Below, piece after piece: positions 28,677-37,739 of a DNA stretch of 64,000 nt. Under the pieces are notes generated by a model. The model was not told the DNA's origin and ran no database searches. It saw only the letters and a list, made by a program, of their open reading frames with translations. Numbering within the stretch: position 1 is the first letter of the stretch; each line of letters opens with the position of its first letter. Made by a program: the position numbers and the translations under genes. The stretch comes from Mycobacterium sp. (lineage in GTDB: Bacteria > Actinomycetota > Actinomycetes > Mycobacteriales > Mycobacteriaceae), in the NCBI RefSeq assembly GCF_004298145.1, contig NZ_SCRH01000026.1, positions 27,597 to 91,596 on the forward strand, in the 5' to 3' direction.

Positions 28677-31538
28677 ATGATTCGATACAGCACCCAGCCG
28701 CGGCGACTTCGCGTCTCCGCGCTGGCGGCGGTGGCCAACCCGTCGTACGCCCGTGTTGACACCTGGAACCTGCTCGACGACGCGTGCCGTCACCTCGCCG
28801 AGGTGGACCTCGCCGGACTGGACAAAACCCACGACGTGGCCCGGGTGAAGCGCCTGATGGATCGCATCGCCGCCTACGAGCGGTACTGGCTGTACCCGGG
28901 CGCGGAAAATCTGGCGGTGTTCCGCGCCCACCTGGAAAGCCTGTCCACGGTGCGGCTCGCCGAAGAGGTCTCCCTGGCCGTGCGGTTGTTGAGTGAATAT
29001 GGGGACCGCGCAGGGCTTTTCGATACATCCGCGCCGCTGGATGACCAGGAATTAGTCGCGCAGGCCAAACAGCAGCATTTCTACACCGTGTTGCTCGCCG
29101 ACGACGCGCCGGGCACCGCACCGGACAGCCTGGCCGAATGCCTGCGGGCGCTGCGTTGTCCGTCCGACGACGTGCAGTTCGAGATCCTGGTGGTCCCCAG
29201 CGTCGAGGACGCCATCACCGCGGTCGCGCTCAACGGGGAGATTCAGGCCGCGATCATCCGCGACGACGTGCCGCTGCGCTCCCGCGACCGGCTGCCGCTG
29301 ATGAACACGCTGCTCGGGCCCAACGAGGACGCGGGCGACGTCATTCCCGATCGCGCCAACGACTGGGTGGAATGCGGCGAATGGATCCGAGAGCTGCGGC
29401 CCCACATCGACCTGTATCTGCTCACCGACGAGTCGATCGCGGCGGGCGACGACAGCGAACCCGACATCTACGACCGGACGTTCTACCGGCTCAACGACGT
29501 CACCGACCTGCACAGCACCGTGCTCGCCGGGCTGCGAAACCGTTATGCCACACCATTTTTCGACGCCCTGCGCGCGTACGCGGCCGCACCGGTCGGCCAA
29601 TTCCACGCGCTGCCCGTCGCGCGGGGCGCCAGCATCTTCAACTCCAGGTCGCTGCAGGACATGGGGGAGTTCTACGGCCGCAACATCTTCATGGCCGAAA
29701 CCTCCACCACCTCCGGCGGTCTGGACTCGCTGCTGGACCCGCACGGCAACATCAAAAAGGCGATGGACAAGGCGGCGCGCACGTGGAACGCCGACCACAC
29801 CTACTTCGTCACGAACGGGACGTCGACCGCCAACAAGATCGTCGTGCAGTCGCTGACCCGCCCCGGCGACATCGTGCTGATCGACCGCAACTGCCACAAG
29901 TCGCACCACTACGGGCTGGTGCTGGCCGGGGCCTACCCGCTGTACCTGGACGCCTATCCGCTGCCGCAGTTCGCGATCTATGGGGCGGTGTCGCTGCGCA
30001 CCATCAAGCAGACGCTGCTGGACCTGGAAGCGGCCGGGCAGCTGCACCGGGTGCGCATGCTGCTGCTGACCAACTGCACTTTCGACGGTGTCGTCTACAA
30101 CCCGCTGCAGGTCATGCAGGAGGTGCTGGCGATCAAGCCGGACATCTGCTTTTTGTGGGACGAGGCGTGGTACGCCTTCGCCACCGCGGTGCCGTGGGCC
30201 CGGCAGCGGACCGCGATGGTGTCCGCCGAGCGCCTCGAGCACATGCTGGTGTCGCCGGAATACGTTGAGGAATACCGGAAGTGGGCGGCGACCATGGAAG
30301 GGGTCGACCGTTCGGAGTGGGTCGAGCGTGAGCTGATGCCCGACCCGGCCAGCGCGCGGGTCCGTGTCTACGCGACGCACTCCACGCACAAGTCGCTGTC
30401 GGCGCTTCGGCAGGCGTCGATGATCCACGTCCGCGACCAGGATTTCAACGCGCTCACCCGCGATTCATTCGCCGAGGCATTCTTGACCCACACGTCGACG
30501 TCGCCGAATCAGCAGCTGCTGGCGTCGCTGGACTTGGCGCGCCGGCAGGTCGACATCGAGGGCTTCCAACTGGTCCGGCAGGTCTACGACATGGCTCTGG
30601 TCTTCCGGCACCGGGTCCGCAAAGACCGGCTGATCAGCAAGTGGTTCCGCATCCTTGACGAATCCGACCTGGTGCCTGAGGAATTCCGGGAGTCGTCGGT
30701 CAGTTCGTACCGCGAGGTCAGGCAGGGCGCGCTGGCCGAATGGAACGAGGCGTGGCGCTCCGACCAGTTCGTGCTGGACGCGACGCGGGTGACGTTGTTC
30801 GTCGGCGCGACGGGGATGAACGGTTACGACTTCCGCGAAAAGATCCTGATGGAGCGGTTCGGCATCCAGATCAACAAGACATCGATCAACAGCGTGCTGT
30901 TGATCTTCACGATCGGTGTCACCTGGTCGAGCGTGCACTACCTGCTCGACGTGTTGCGAAGGGTGGCAATCGATTTCGACCGCATCGAGAAGGCGGCCAG
31001 CGTCGCGGACCGGGCGCTGCAAGAGCGTCATGTCGAGGAGATCACCGAGGACCTGCCGCACCTGCCCGACTTCAGCGAGTTCGACGTCGCCTTCCGGCCC
31101 GTCGACGAATGCAACTTCGGCGACATGCGGTCGGCCTTCTACGCCGGATACGAGGAGTCCGATCGCGAACACGTGCTGATCGGCATGGCCGGGCGACGCC
31201 TGGCCGAGGGTAAGACGCTGGTGTCGACGACGTTCGTGGTGCCCTACCCGCCGGGCTTCCCGGTGCTGGTGCCCGGCCAGGTGGTCTCCAAGGAGATCGT
31301 CTACTTCCTCGCCCAGCTCGACGTCAAAGAGATCCACGGTTACAACCCGGATCTGGGGTTGTCGGTCTTCACCGAGACCGCGCTGGCACGCATGGAAGCG
31401 CAACGCAACGCCGCGGCGGCCGCGGTGGGTTCGGTGACCGCGGCGTTCGAGCTGCCCGCGGACGCCTCCGGCATGAACGGGGCGCGCAACGGTGCCAACG
31501 ACGCCCAAGCGGTGCCGTCGGTCGCCGACAACACCTGA
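28677..31538 (+). CDS. Orn/Lys/Arg (fold-type I) amino acid decarboxylase, Rv2531c-like
   Basis: This 953-residue protein is longer than typical biodegradative decarboxylases of about 750. It has an extended N-terminal helical part, a wing/receiver-like domain (about 110-260), and the PLP domain with the Schiff-base lysine K572 in THSTHKSLSALRQAS. Upstream motifs are TSTANKIVVQSLTRPGD, DRNCHKSHHYGL and FLWDEAWYAF. A C-terminal domain follows. It decarboxylates a basic amino acid to a polyamine or agmatine; the substrate is not decided by sequence. A TTGACA at 28622-28627 is a possible -35. It is called adi in some H37Rv annotation. Confidence 0.9.
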   Translation: MIRYSTQPRRLRVSALAAVANPSYARVDTWNLLDDACRHLAEVDLAGLDKTHDVARVKRLMDRIAAYERYWLYPGAENLAVFRAHLESLSTVRLAEEVSLAVRLLSEYGDRAGLFDTSAPLDDQELVAQAKQQHFYTVLLADDAPGTAPDSLAECLRALRCPSDDVQFEILVVPSVEDAITAVALNGEIQAAIIRDDVPLRSRDRLPLMNTLLGPNEDAGDVIPDRANDWVECGEWIRELRPHIDLYLLTDESIAAGDDSEPDIYDRTFYRLNDVTDLHSTVLAGLRNRYATPFFDALRAYAAAPVGQFHALPVARGASIFNSRSLQDMGEFYGRNIFMAETSTTSGGLDSLLDPHGNIKKAMDKAARTWNADHTYFVTNGTSTANKIVVQSLTRPGDIVLIDRNCHKSHHYGLVLAGAYPLYLDAYPLPQFAIYGAVSLRTIKQTLLDLEAAGQLHRVRMLLLTNCTFDGVVYNPLQVMQEVLAIKPDICFLWDEAWYAFATAVPWARQRTAMVSAERLEHMLVSPEYVEEYRKWAATMEGVDRSEWVERELMPDPASARVRVYATHSTHKSLSALRQASMIHVRDQDFNALTRDSFAEAFLTHTSTSPNQQLLASLDLARRQVDIEGFQLVRQVYDMALVFRHRVRKDRLISKWFRILDESDLVPEEFRESSVSSYREVRQGALAEWNEAWRSDQFVLDATRVTLFVGATGMNGYDFREKILMERFGIQINKTSINSVLLIFTIGVTWSSVHYLLDVLRRVAIDFDRIEKAASVADRALQERHVEEITEDLPHLPDFSEFDVAFRPVDECNFGDMRSAFYAGYEESDREHVLIGMAGRRLAEGKTLVSTTFVVPYPPGFPVLVPGQVVSKEIVYFLAQLDVKEIHGYNPDLGLSVFTETALARMEAQRNAAAAAVGSVTAAFELPADASGMNGARNGANDAQAVPSVADNT

Positions 31539-31546
31539 GCCCGGGG

Positions 31547-31831
31547 TCAGCCGGGGGTCGGAGCCGGGCCGGCTCCGCACGTGATGCGAGCCGCGGTGTG
31601 CGGTGCGTTGGCCGGCCAGTCGGAAATGCCTCGCCGGATTCCTTGGATGATGGCGTCCCCGCTGGCTGAAGCCGTTTCATTGCAGCTCGAACTGAGGGTA
31701 TTGAACGGGCTCGGGTCCGCGGCGGCCGGTGCTGCTCCCAGCACACCGGAGCCGAACGCGAGTACGGCGACGAGCAGCATTCGTGTCATTCCACGGCCAC
31801 TACTACGACTCGGGCGTGCATTACCAGACAT
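31547..31831 (-). CDS. Small exported protein
   Basis: This 94-residue protein has a signal peptide (RMLLVAVLAFGSGVLGAAPAAADP). The mature part holds two cysteines (LSSSCNETA and ITCGAG) with a helix between (IIQGIRRGISDWP). A TACGCT -10-like box (complement of 31841-31846) nine bases before the ATG suggests a nearly leaderless transcript starting at 31831; an internal ATG at 31789 is the alternative. It resembles small secreted mycobacterial proteins with a FNTLSCxC-type start, of unknown function. It converges on the decarboxylase gene. Confidence 0.6.
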   Translation of the reverse strand: MSGNARPSRSSGRGMTRMLLVAVLAFGSGVLGAAPAAADPSPFNTLSSSCNETASASGDAIIQGIRRGISDWPANAPHTAARITCGAGPAPTPG

Positions 31832-31929
31832 GACCGTGTCAGCGTAGGACGAGGGTGCTGAGAAGCCGCTGAGAAGTGTGCTGAGCTCGGTGTTTTCAGC
31901 CGGGCCGCGGGCTTGGGAGAATCAATGGC

Positions 31930-33354
31930 GTGCGGATACCGGGTGTTTGGCCGTTTCGGCGAAGTGGGCGCGTGCGCCCATGGTATTTCCCGCGCTGGGG
32001 CATCTCGGCGCGTTCGGCCGCGGTCTCGGCGGTCGTCGTTTTCTGTGCGCTCGCCATTTCCGGTGCAATATTGGACTTCATCGTCTACCGGTCGTTATTG
32101 GCCGGTGTCGATTATGCGTCCGCTGAACGAGTCCGCGATATCGCGGAGGATCTGCGAACCGGTGGGCCCGACCACGTCGACCGCGCCCTGATGAGCACCG
32201 ATCAACGGGTGGTTGCAGTCCAATTGGTCGCTCCCGATGGCAGGGTGGTGACGCGGTCCGCCTCCGCGCCCACCGCACCGTTGGTCCCCGTTACCGACTT
32301 CGACCGCAGCCCGCGCCAAGGTCTGCCCGACGATGCGGTGCTGCGTGATGACATGCGGGTCAGCGGGCAAAGGGTCGCAACCGCGTCCGGTGTCTACACG
32401 GTGATCGTGGGCGGGGGCAGCGAGGCGGTGGAGGGGATCGCGTGGAAGGTAGCGCTGCGGCTACTTTGCGGCGCGCCGATCATCGTCGCAGTGGCGGCGA
32501 CCGTGACGTACTGGCTGGTTCGCCGATCGCTGAAGTCGGTGGACGCGATCCGCGCGCAGGTGGCCGAGATTTCGACGTCTGACCTAGCCGAGCGGGTGCC
32601 GGTACCGGAGAGCCATGACGAGATTGCGGCCTTGGCGGTCACCATGAACGACATGCTCTCGCGTCTCGAAGCGGGTCACCGTGCACAGCAACGTTTTGTC
32701 GGCGACGCGTCCCATGAACTGCGCAGCCCGATCACCACCATCATCTCCGGTCTGCAAGTGGCCGAGGCCCATCCCGATCTGCTCGATGCCGAGCTGGCGG
32801 TGAACACGCTGCTTCCCGAGGCGCAACGCATGCACGCCCTGATCGAAGATCTGCTGCTGCTGGCCCGCGCCGACGAGCAAACCCTGCTCCGGCGCAAAGA
32901 GCAGGTGACTCTCGACGACCTTGCGCAGGCCGAAGCCGCTCGCGCGCAGCGCGAAGCGCACTGCGTCATTCACACCGACACTCGGCCGGTGTGTGTGGAC
33001 GCCGACCCGGTGGCTATGTCACGCATGATCCGCAACCTCGTGGAAAATGCTGTGCGCCATGCGGTTTCGTATGTTGCGATCGGAGTATCCAGCCAACAGG
33101 GAATGGCAATCATCACCGTCAGCGACGACGGCGCCGGGATCGCCGCCACCGAACGCGCCCGGGTATTCGAACGTTTTGTGCGCCTGGATTCCGATCGCGC
33201 GCGCAGTGGCGGCGGGGCCGGTCTGGGCCTGGCGATCGTCGCGGAGGTCGTCGCCGCGCACGGCGGCACGGTCACCATCGACGACCGGCCAGGCGGTGGA
33301 ACCGCACTGACGGTGACGTTGCCTCAAAACGCTTCTCAACACAGCAATCGGTAA
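31930..33354 (+). CDS. Two-component sensor histidine kinase
   Basis: This 474-residue protein has transmembrane helix 1 at about 27-53, an extracytoplasmic sensor of about 115 residues without cysteines, helix 2 at about 172-196, and a HAMP domain (LKSVDAIRAQVAEISTSDLAERV). The HisKA phospho-His is H262 in DASHELRSP. The ATPase domain carries the N box RNLVENAVRHA, G1 VSDDGAGI and G2 GGGAGLGLAIV. A GTG start at 31930 was chosen. The adjacent response regulator is on the opposite strand and the two genes overlap by 19 bases at their 3' ends, which is unusual for a cognate pair. Confidence 0.9.
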   Translation: MRIPGVWPFRRSGRVRPWYFPRWGISARSAAVSAVVVFCALAISGAILDFIVYRSLLAGVDYASAERVRDIAEDLRTGGPDHVDRALMSTDQRVVAVQLVAPDGRVVTRSASAPTAPLVPVTDFDRSPRQGLPDDAVLRDDMRVSGQRVATASGVYTVIVGGGSEAVEGIAWKVALRLLCGAPIIVAVAATVTYWLVRRSLKSVDAIRAQVAEISTSDLAERVPVPESHDEIAALAVTMNDMLSRLEAGHRAQQRFVGDASHELRSPITTIISGLQVAEAHPDLLDAELAVNTLLPEAQRMHALIEDLLLLARADEQTLLRRKEQVTLDDLAQAEAARAQREAHCVIHTDTRPVCVDADPVAMSRMIRNLVENAVRHAVSYVAIGVSSQQGMAIITVSDDGAGIAATERARVFERFVRLDSDRARSGGGAGLGLAIVAEVVAAHGGTVTIDDRPGGGTALTVTLPQNASQHSNR

Positions 33355-34004
33355 CCGACACCCCGGATCGTCTCGATGGTGTTGGTACCGAACGGAGCGT
33401 CGATCTTGCGACGCAGATATCCCACATATACCTCGACCACGTTGTCGGGGCCGTGATGATGCGCATCCCAGACGTTCTGCAGTATCTCCGCCTTGGTCAC
33501 GACCACGTCCTTGTTGCGCATCAGGAATTCGAGCACCCCGTACTCGCGGGGAGTCAAGGTGATCGGGGTCGAATCTCGTTGGACCGTGTGCCGGGCGGGA
33601 TCCAGCGCCAGCGATCCGGCCTTCAACACTGCCGGCCGCGCCGGTGCGCCACGACGAACCAGCGCGCGCAGCCGCGCCACCAGCACCCGGAACGAGAACG
33701 GTTTCGTCAGATAGTCATCGGCACCCAGATCGAAGGCATCGGTCTCGTCGTACTCACCGTCCTTGGCGGTCAGCATGAGCACCGGCGTCCACATATTTCG
33801 CGACCGCATCCGGCGCAGCACCTCATAACCGCTGAGGCCGGGCAACATGATGTCGAGAATGACTACGTCAAAGCGGTTTTCGGTAGCCTCCTGCAGGCCA
33901 TCGACGCCGTTGGCGGCGGCGACGACGACGAATCCCTCCGCCTTGAGCCCCCGGGCCACTGTCGCCGACAGCCGCGGTTCGTCCTCGACGAGCAGGACCC
34001 TCAT
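33336..34004 (-). CDS. OmpR/PhoB-family response regulator
   Basis: This 222-residue protein has a receiver domain with the acidic pair E7/D8, phospho-acceptor D51 (VVILDIMLPG), T79 and K101 (YLTKPFSF). The C-terminal winged helix (about 128-222) contains LTPREYGVLEFLM, TKAEILQNVWD and VEVYVGYLRRKID with the closing IRGVGYRLL. It is the probable partner of the convergent kinase. It is the last gene of a minus-strand run with the DUF347 membrane protein and a hypothetical gene (gaps of 33 and 53 bases), so the regulator is likely expressed with those genes rather than with its kinase. Confidence 0.92.
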   Translation of the reverse strand: MRVLLVEDEPRLSATVARGLKAEGFVVVAAANGVDGLQEATENRFDVVILDIMLPGLSGYEVLRRMRSRNMWTPVLMLTAKDGEYDETDAFDLGADDYLTKPFSFRVLVARLRALVRRGAPARPAVLKAGSLALDPARHTVQRDSTPITLTPREYGVLEFLMRNKDVVVTKAEILQNVWDAHHHGPDNVVEVYVGYLRRKIDAPFGTNTIETIRGVGYRLLC

Positions 34005-34037
34005 GCCTCAACGCTACGTCGAGCGCCGGGTGCGGAC

Positions 34038-34364
34038 CTAGTCGGGCCAGCGGGCCTCAATCAACACCTCGGCGAAGGAGCCGCCCATGCGGCAAAATCG
34101 ATTGGTCGTCATCCACACGACGCCGGGTTTTTCCAGCGTGATGCGCGCCGGGTACCCAATCAGGGTCTCACCGGGATTGGTGTGACTGAAGAATGTCGTG
34201 CGGTCGTCTACGCCTACGTCGACTTTCCAATCGGGCCACGGTTGGTCGAGGAAGTCACGGTTGAACCACATCGTTGGGCATTCTTCAATCCGGCGTTCCC
34301 TCAAGCCCATCGGGGGAAGCATCATGACGGGCGTTCGTGCAAGCTGCCGCGTGACGGGTGGCAT
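34038..34364 (-). CDS. Hypothetical protein in the regulator operon
   Basis: This is a 108-residue frame with a soluble, aromatic-rich core: MWFNRDFLDQPWPDWKVDVGVDDRTTFFSHTNPGET, then ARITLEKPGVVWMTTNRFC and SFAEVLIEARWPD. Several ATG codons precede the core (residues 1, 14, 15, 19, 32), so the true start is uncertain. I do not recognise the family. Its codon regularity and tight spacing to the response regulator support a real gene. Confidence 0.5.
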   Translation of the reverse strand: MPPVTRQLARTPVMMLPPMGLRERRIEECPTMWFNRDFLDQPWPDWKVDVGVDDRTTFFSHTNPGETLIGYPARITLEKPGVVWMTTNRFCRMGGSFAEVLIEARWPD

Positions 34365-34417
34365 GTCCGAGACCGTACGGCCAAAACGCTGTGAAATCGT
34401 TGAGAGTCACAGGACGG

Positions 34418-35245
34418 TTATGTTGCTTGCTGGTCGGGCTGCTCGACGTCGGTACCCGAATGGTCTGCTGCCGCATCATCTTTAGCCTGACCGGGGTGAC
34501 GGCCGGGACGCTGCGGCACGACGACGAGCAAAACCGCGATCAGCGCCGCGAGCACCGCCGAGGCGAGCGGGCGGCTCCAGGCCAGGCCGCCGTCGGCGAC
34601 CGGCTTGTCGATGAAATCGCCGACCGTGGCGCCCAGCGGCCTGGTGAGAATGAACGCAACCCAGAACAGGGTGACGCGGGAGACGGTGCTCCAGTAGTAG
34701 AGGGCCGCGACCACGATCAGACCGGCCGCGAATACCAAAGCGCCGCGTTCATAACCGAAATCGCGCGTATCGGCCAGCCAATCGCCGAGCGCGGTGCCCA
34801 GCGTCTGCGAGAACGTGATGGTCGCCCAGTAGAAGGCCTCCACTTTCGGCGTCGAGACGGTGGAGACCGAGACGCTGCCTTGCGTTGCGCGCCAGAGGCC
34901 CAAGGTGGCCAGCAGGCAAGCCAACAGCAGCAGTGACCCGCCCGTGTAGCCGATCCCCAGCGATCGGTCGGCGAAATCGGCCAGCACGGTGCCGAACGTC
35001 GTCGACGCCACGATCGTCGCCCAGTAGAGGGTCGCATGGAATCGCTTGGCGAAGATCTGCGCACCAGCCAGCGTCACCAGCGCGACGCCGAAAATCACGA
35101 CCCCGGCGGCGTAGCCCCAATTCAGCGTCATCGTGACGGTATCGCCGCCGGTCTCGCCCAACGTCGTCGCCAAGACCTTGATGACCCAGAAGCCCAGGGT
35201 GACCGCCGGCACCTTGGTCAACGCGTGTCTCGATTCGTCAGTCAT
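34418..35245 (-). CDS. DUF347 (COG4705) four-repeat membrane protein
   Basis: This 275-residue protein is built of four repeats. Each holds two transmembrane helices and a motif of the form (Y/F)W-x-x-x-x-x-(S/T)-x-x-x-G-x-x-x-(A/G)-D. They are FWVIKVLATTLGETGGD, YWATIVASTTFGTVLAD, YWATITFSQTLGTALGD and FWVAFILTRPLGATVGD, an intact set with conserved Trp and Asp. The last 30 residues are hydrophilic. DUF347 proteins are uncharacterised membrane proteins. The gene heads the run that ends in the response regulator, suggesting it is an output or a sensor-associated component of that system. Confidence 0.85.
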   Translation of the reverse strand: MTDESRHALTKVPAVTLGFWVIKVLATTLGETGGDTVTMTLNWGYAAGVVIFGVALVTLAGAQIFAKRFHATLYWATIVASTTFGTVLADFADRSLGIGYTGGSLLLLACLLATLGLWRATQGSVSVSTVSTPKVEAFYWATITFSQTLGTALGDWLADTRDFGYERGALVFAAGLIVVAALYYWSTVSRVTLFWVAFILTRPLGATVGDFIDKPVADGGLAWSRPLASAVLAALIAVLLVVVPQRPGRHPGQAKDDAAADHSGTDVEQPDQQAT

Positions 35246-35349
35246 CCACGGCCATCTTCCGTTGTCGCCGGTTGTGCACGCCTACGATAGCGCGCGTCGG
35301 GTTCTGCTCACCAAGATCACAAGGCCGGCGGATCGCCGCGGGTGGCGCA

Positions 35350-35667
35350 ATGGCGTCGCTCAGAGGGGCCGCCCCGGCTGGCCGAGCCGTGCGCCGGCTG
35401 GTCGCCGACACCGACCCGTTGGTCCGCGCCGCCGGCCTCGCCGTGTTGGGTGAATTGGGTTGCGGCCAAGACGATTACAGGGCGGTCAAGCGGGCCGCTG
35501 CGGGAGCCGGCATGGCAGGTGCGCGAAGGCGCGGCACGCGCGCTGGCCGGGTGGGCGGGCCCGCTGCGCGTGACGCGCTGGGGATTGCGCTCCAGGACAG
35601 CGACGCCGATGTGCGCGCCCCCGCGCGCCGGGCGCTCGAACACGGCGGCGTGGTGGGAAAAAGGTAG
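35350..35667 (+). pseudogene. HEAT-repeat protein, disrupted by two frameshifts
   Basis: From ATG 35350 the frame reads HEAT-like RRLVADTDPLVRAAGLAVLGELG. Near 35503 the HEAT pattern continues in the next frame as EPAWQVREGAARALAGWAG. Near 35560-35572 it returns to the first frame as ARDALGIALQDSDADVRAPARRALEHGG and ends at TAG 35665-35667. Three consecutive HEAT repeats are thus recognisable only across two compensating shifts. The first frame has no stop, so a garbled protein could still be made. It ends one base before the stop of the converging GNAT gene. Confidence 0.6.
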
Positions 35668-36207
35668 TCAGCGCAGGATCTTGGCGTAGAGCAGGCTGTC
35701 CTGCGGCTCGGGGCCCATGGTGGGGTAGACGGCGTGCCGGGCCAGTCGGCCCTCCAAGAAGAAGCCGGCATGCTCCAGCAGGCGTGCGGAGCGCTCGTTG
35801 TCGACACTGCACGTCGCCCAGACGCGATACACCTCGCGATCGGCGTCGAGCGCGGTGAGCAGCATGCCGAGCACCTCGGACATCAAACCCTTGCCCCACC
35901 AGCGCCGGCCAAGGCAGTAGCCGATCTCGACCGAGTGCGGTGCCGTGCGCCGACAGCTGGCCAGCCCGATGACCTCGCCGCGATGCCGCAGCTCGATGAC
36001 CCAGGTCTTCTCGTCGGCGCTGGCGTTGAGCTTTTCGGTGATCACCCGCCGCGTCGCCGCCACGTCGGGATGCGGCGCCCACAAGAGATACTTGGTGACT
36101 TGCGGATCGCGGGCGACCCGCTGGAAGAGCGCCCCGGCGTCGTCGATCGCGGGCGGGCGCAGCGTCAGCCGCGGCCCGTTGATGCGGTCGGGTGGGTAAT
36201 CGGCCAT
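35668..36207 (-). CDS. GNAT acetyltransferase, RimJ/RimL type
   Basis: This 179-residue protein begins NGPRLTLRPPAIDDAGALFQRVARDPQVTKYLLW, as usual for RimJ/RimL-like enzymes. It then has WVIELRHRGEVIGLASC, SVEIGYCLGRRWWGKGLMSEVL with the acetyl-CoA binding turn (RRWWGKG), and NERSARLLEHAGFFLEGRL. It probably N-acetylates a small amine or a protein N-terminus; the substrate is unknown. It is followed upstream by the serine hydrolase on the same strand, 12 bases apart, so the two are likely cotranscribed. Confidence 0.88.
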   Translation of the reverse strand: MADYPPDRINGPRLTLRPPAIDDAGALFQRVARDPQVTKYLLWAPHPDVAATRRVITEKLNASADEKTWVIELRHRGEVIGLASCRRTAPHSVEIGYCLGRRWWGKGLMSEVLGMLLTALDADREVYRVWATCSVDNERSARLLEHAGFFLEGRLARHAVYPTMGPEPQDSLLYAKILR

Positions 36208-36219
36208 GGCGATCCGCCC

Positions 36220-37434
36220 TTAGAGGCCGAGCGCGCGATAGGTGTTGCGGACGAATCTCGGTTGTGCCGTGCGGAGTTTGGCCAGCGACGTGTTGCCGGC
36301 GACGGCCGTGGCGGCGTCGGCGGTCAGGTCCGGCAGATTCTGAATCAGATAGATCAGGATCAGATCCGCGGCGGGGTCGGCCTGCCACCAGGTCCCGTAG
36401 GCGCCGGGCCAGCTGAACGTGCCGACACCGCCGGGCCCGAATAGCGGTGTGCTCCTTGCCGGATCGGTCACCACCGACAGATTCAGCCCGAAGCCCCGGC
36501 CCACCCAGTACGGCGCGCCCAGGAAGTTGTGCCGCTTCTGCTCGTCGGTGAGCCGGTCGGTGCGCATCAGCCGGACGGATGCCTCCGACAGCACCCGCGC
36601 ACCGTCGACCGTTCCGTCGCCGAGCAGCATCCGCACGAAACGCAGGTAATCGTCGGCGCTCGACCACAACCCGCCACCGGCATTGCAGAACGACGGCGGC
36701 GTGAGGTGCGGCGGGCCCATCACGCCGTGCTGCAGGCGGCTCTGCTCGTCGAGCGAGTACATGGTCGCCGCGCGGCGCCGGGTCTCGGGGGTGACGAAGA
36801 AGCCGGTGTCGGTCATGCCCGCCGGACCCAGGATCCGTTCGTCGAGAACCTGGTGGAACGGCTTGCCCTCGATGCGGGAAGCGATGACGCCCAGCAGGTC
36901 GATCGAATGGCTGTAGGTGACGCGGTCACCGGGTTGATGCACCAGCGGCAGCTTCGCCAGCTCGGCCAGCCAGGCGTCCGGGCCCTGATTGAAGGGCAGC
37001 CGCATGTAGGCCTTGGAGATCGGCCCGGACACCGAGAATCCGTATGCCAGGCCGCTGGTGTGGGTGAGCAGATCCTCGATCAGGATGGCGCGGTTCACCG
37101 GGTGCGTTCGGTCCAGCGGGCCGTGCGGATCGTCGAGCACCCGCACGCCGGCCAGCTCCGGTGCCCACCCGACGACCGGATCCTGGAGCTTCAGCTTGCC
37201 CTCGTCGACCAGGCTCAGCACCGTCGCGACCGTCACCGGCTTGGTCATCGACGCGATGCGAAACAGCGTGTCCCGCTGCATCGGCAGGCCCGCGTCCACG
37301 TCGCGATAGCCGATTTCGTTGACCTGCAGCAGTTCTCCGTGCTGCCATACCACCGTCACCGCACCGGCGAGCAGGCCTGCGTCGCACACTTCCCGGACGG
37401 AGGCCGCGTTGCCCTCAAGGGCCAAGCGATTCAC
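36220..37434 (-). CDS. Beta-lactamase-family serine hydrolase
   Basis: This 404-residue protein is of the class C/EstB type. The S-x-x-K motif is in FRIASMTKPVTVA (about residue 69). The Tyr motif is in RVTYSHSIDLLG, and a third box is probably in the C-terminal GGVGTFSWPGAYGTWWQADP. No signal peptide is seen (MNRLALEGNAAS), so it appears cytoplasmic. Such enzymes act as esterases or D-amino-acid peptidases. I cannot tell which of the several mycobacterial paralogues it corresponds to. Confidence 0.85.
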   Translation of the reverse strand: MNRLALEGNAASVREVCDAGLLAGAVTVVWQHGELLQVNEIGYRDVDAGLPMQRDTLFRIASMTKPVTVATVLSLVDEGKLKLQDPVVGWAPELAGVRVLDDPHGPLDRTHPVNRAILIEDLLTHTSGLAYGFSVSGPISKAYMRLPFNQGPDAWLAELAKLPLVHQPGDRVTYSHSIDLLGVIASRIEGKPFHQVLDERILGPAGMTDTGFFVTPETRRRAATMYSLDEQSRLQHGVMGPPHLTPPSFCNAGGGLWSSADDYLRFVRMLLGDGTVDGARVLSEASVRLMRTDRLTDEQKRHNFLGAPYWVGRGFGLNLSVVTDPARSTPLFGPGGVGTFSWPGAYGTWWQADPAADLILIYLIQNLPDLTADAATAVAGNTSLAKLRTAQPRFVRNTYRALGL

Positions 37435-37739
37435 CCGGTCAGGTTAGCGGGCCGGTGAGGAAAGCCGATCAGCGCCGCTGCACGCGGACGTACCGGGACG
37501 CCTGTCGAAGGCCGTGCGCTTCGGTCCCATGCGACGCCCGCGCTCTGCGCATACTCATTTGCCCGCCTCGCGGCGACAGCGGATGCGCATGCTCGACCCG
37601 ACACGCCGCCGGCGCCAACGTGTCGCTGTGAGGCCGGCGACATGTTCGGTCCCGGAGAGACTCGTGGGGTGGATGTGACGAGTACGGGTGGGGAGCGATG
37701 CGCGCCACACACGCCTGGCGCCGCCGCTGCCGAAATTAG
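37435..37739. other. Intergenic region upstream of the pyr operon
   Basis: No gene is supported here. The frames on the minus strand are Arg/Ala-rich and lack start signals. It presumably carries the promoter of the serine hydrolase and the upstream part of the pyr promoter. Confidence 0.5.
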
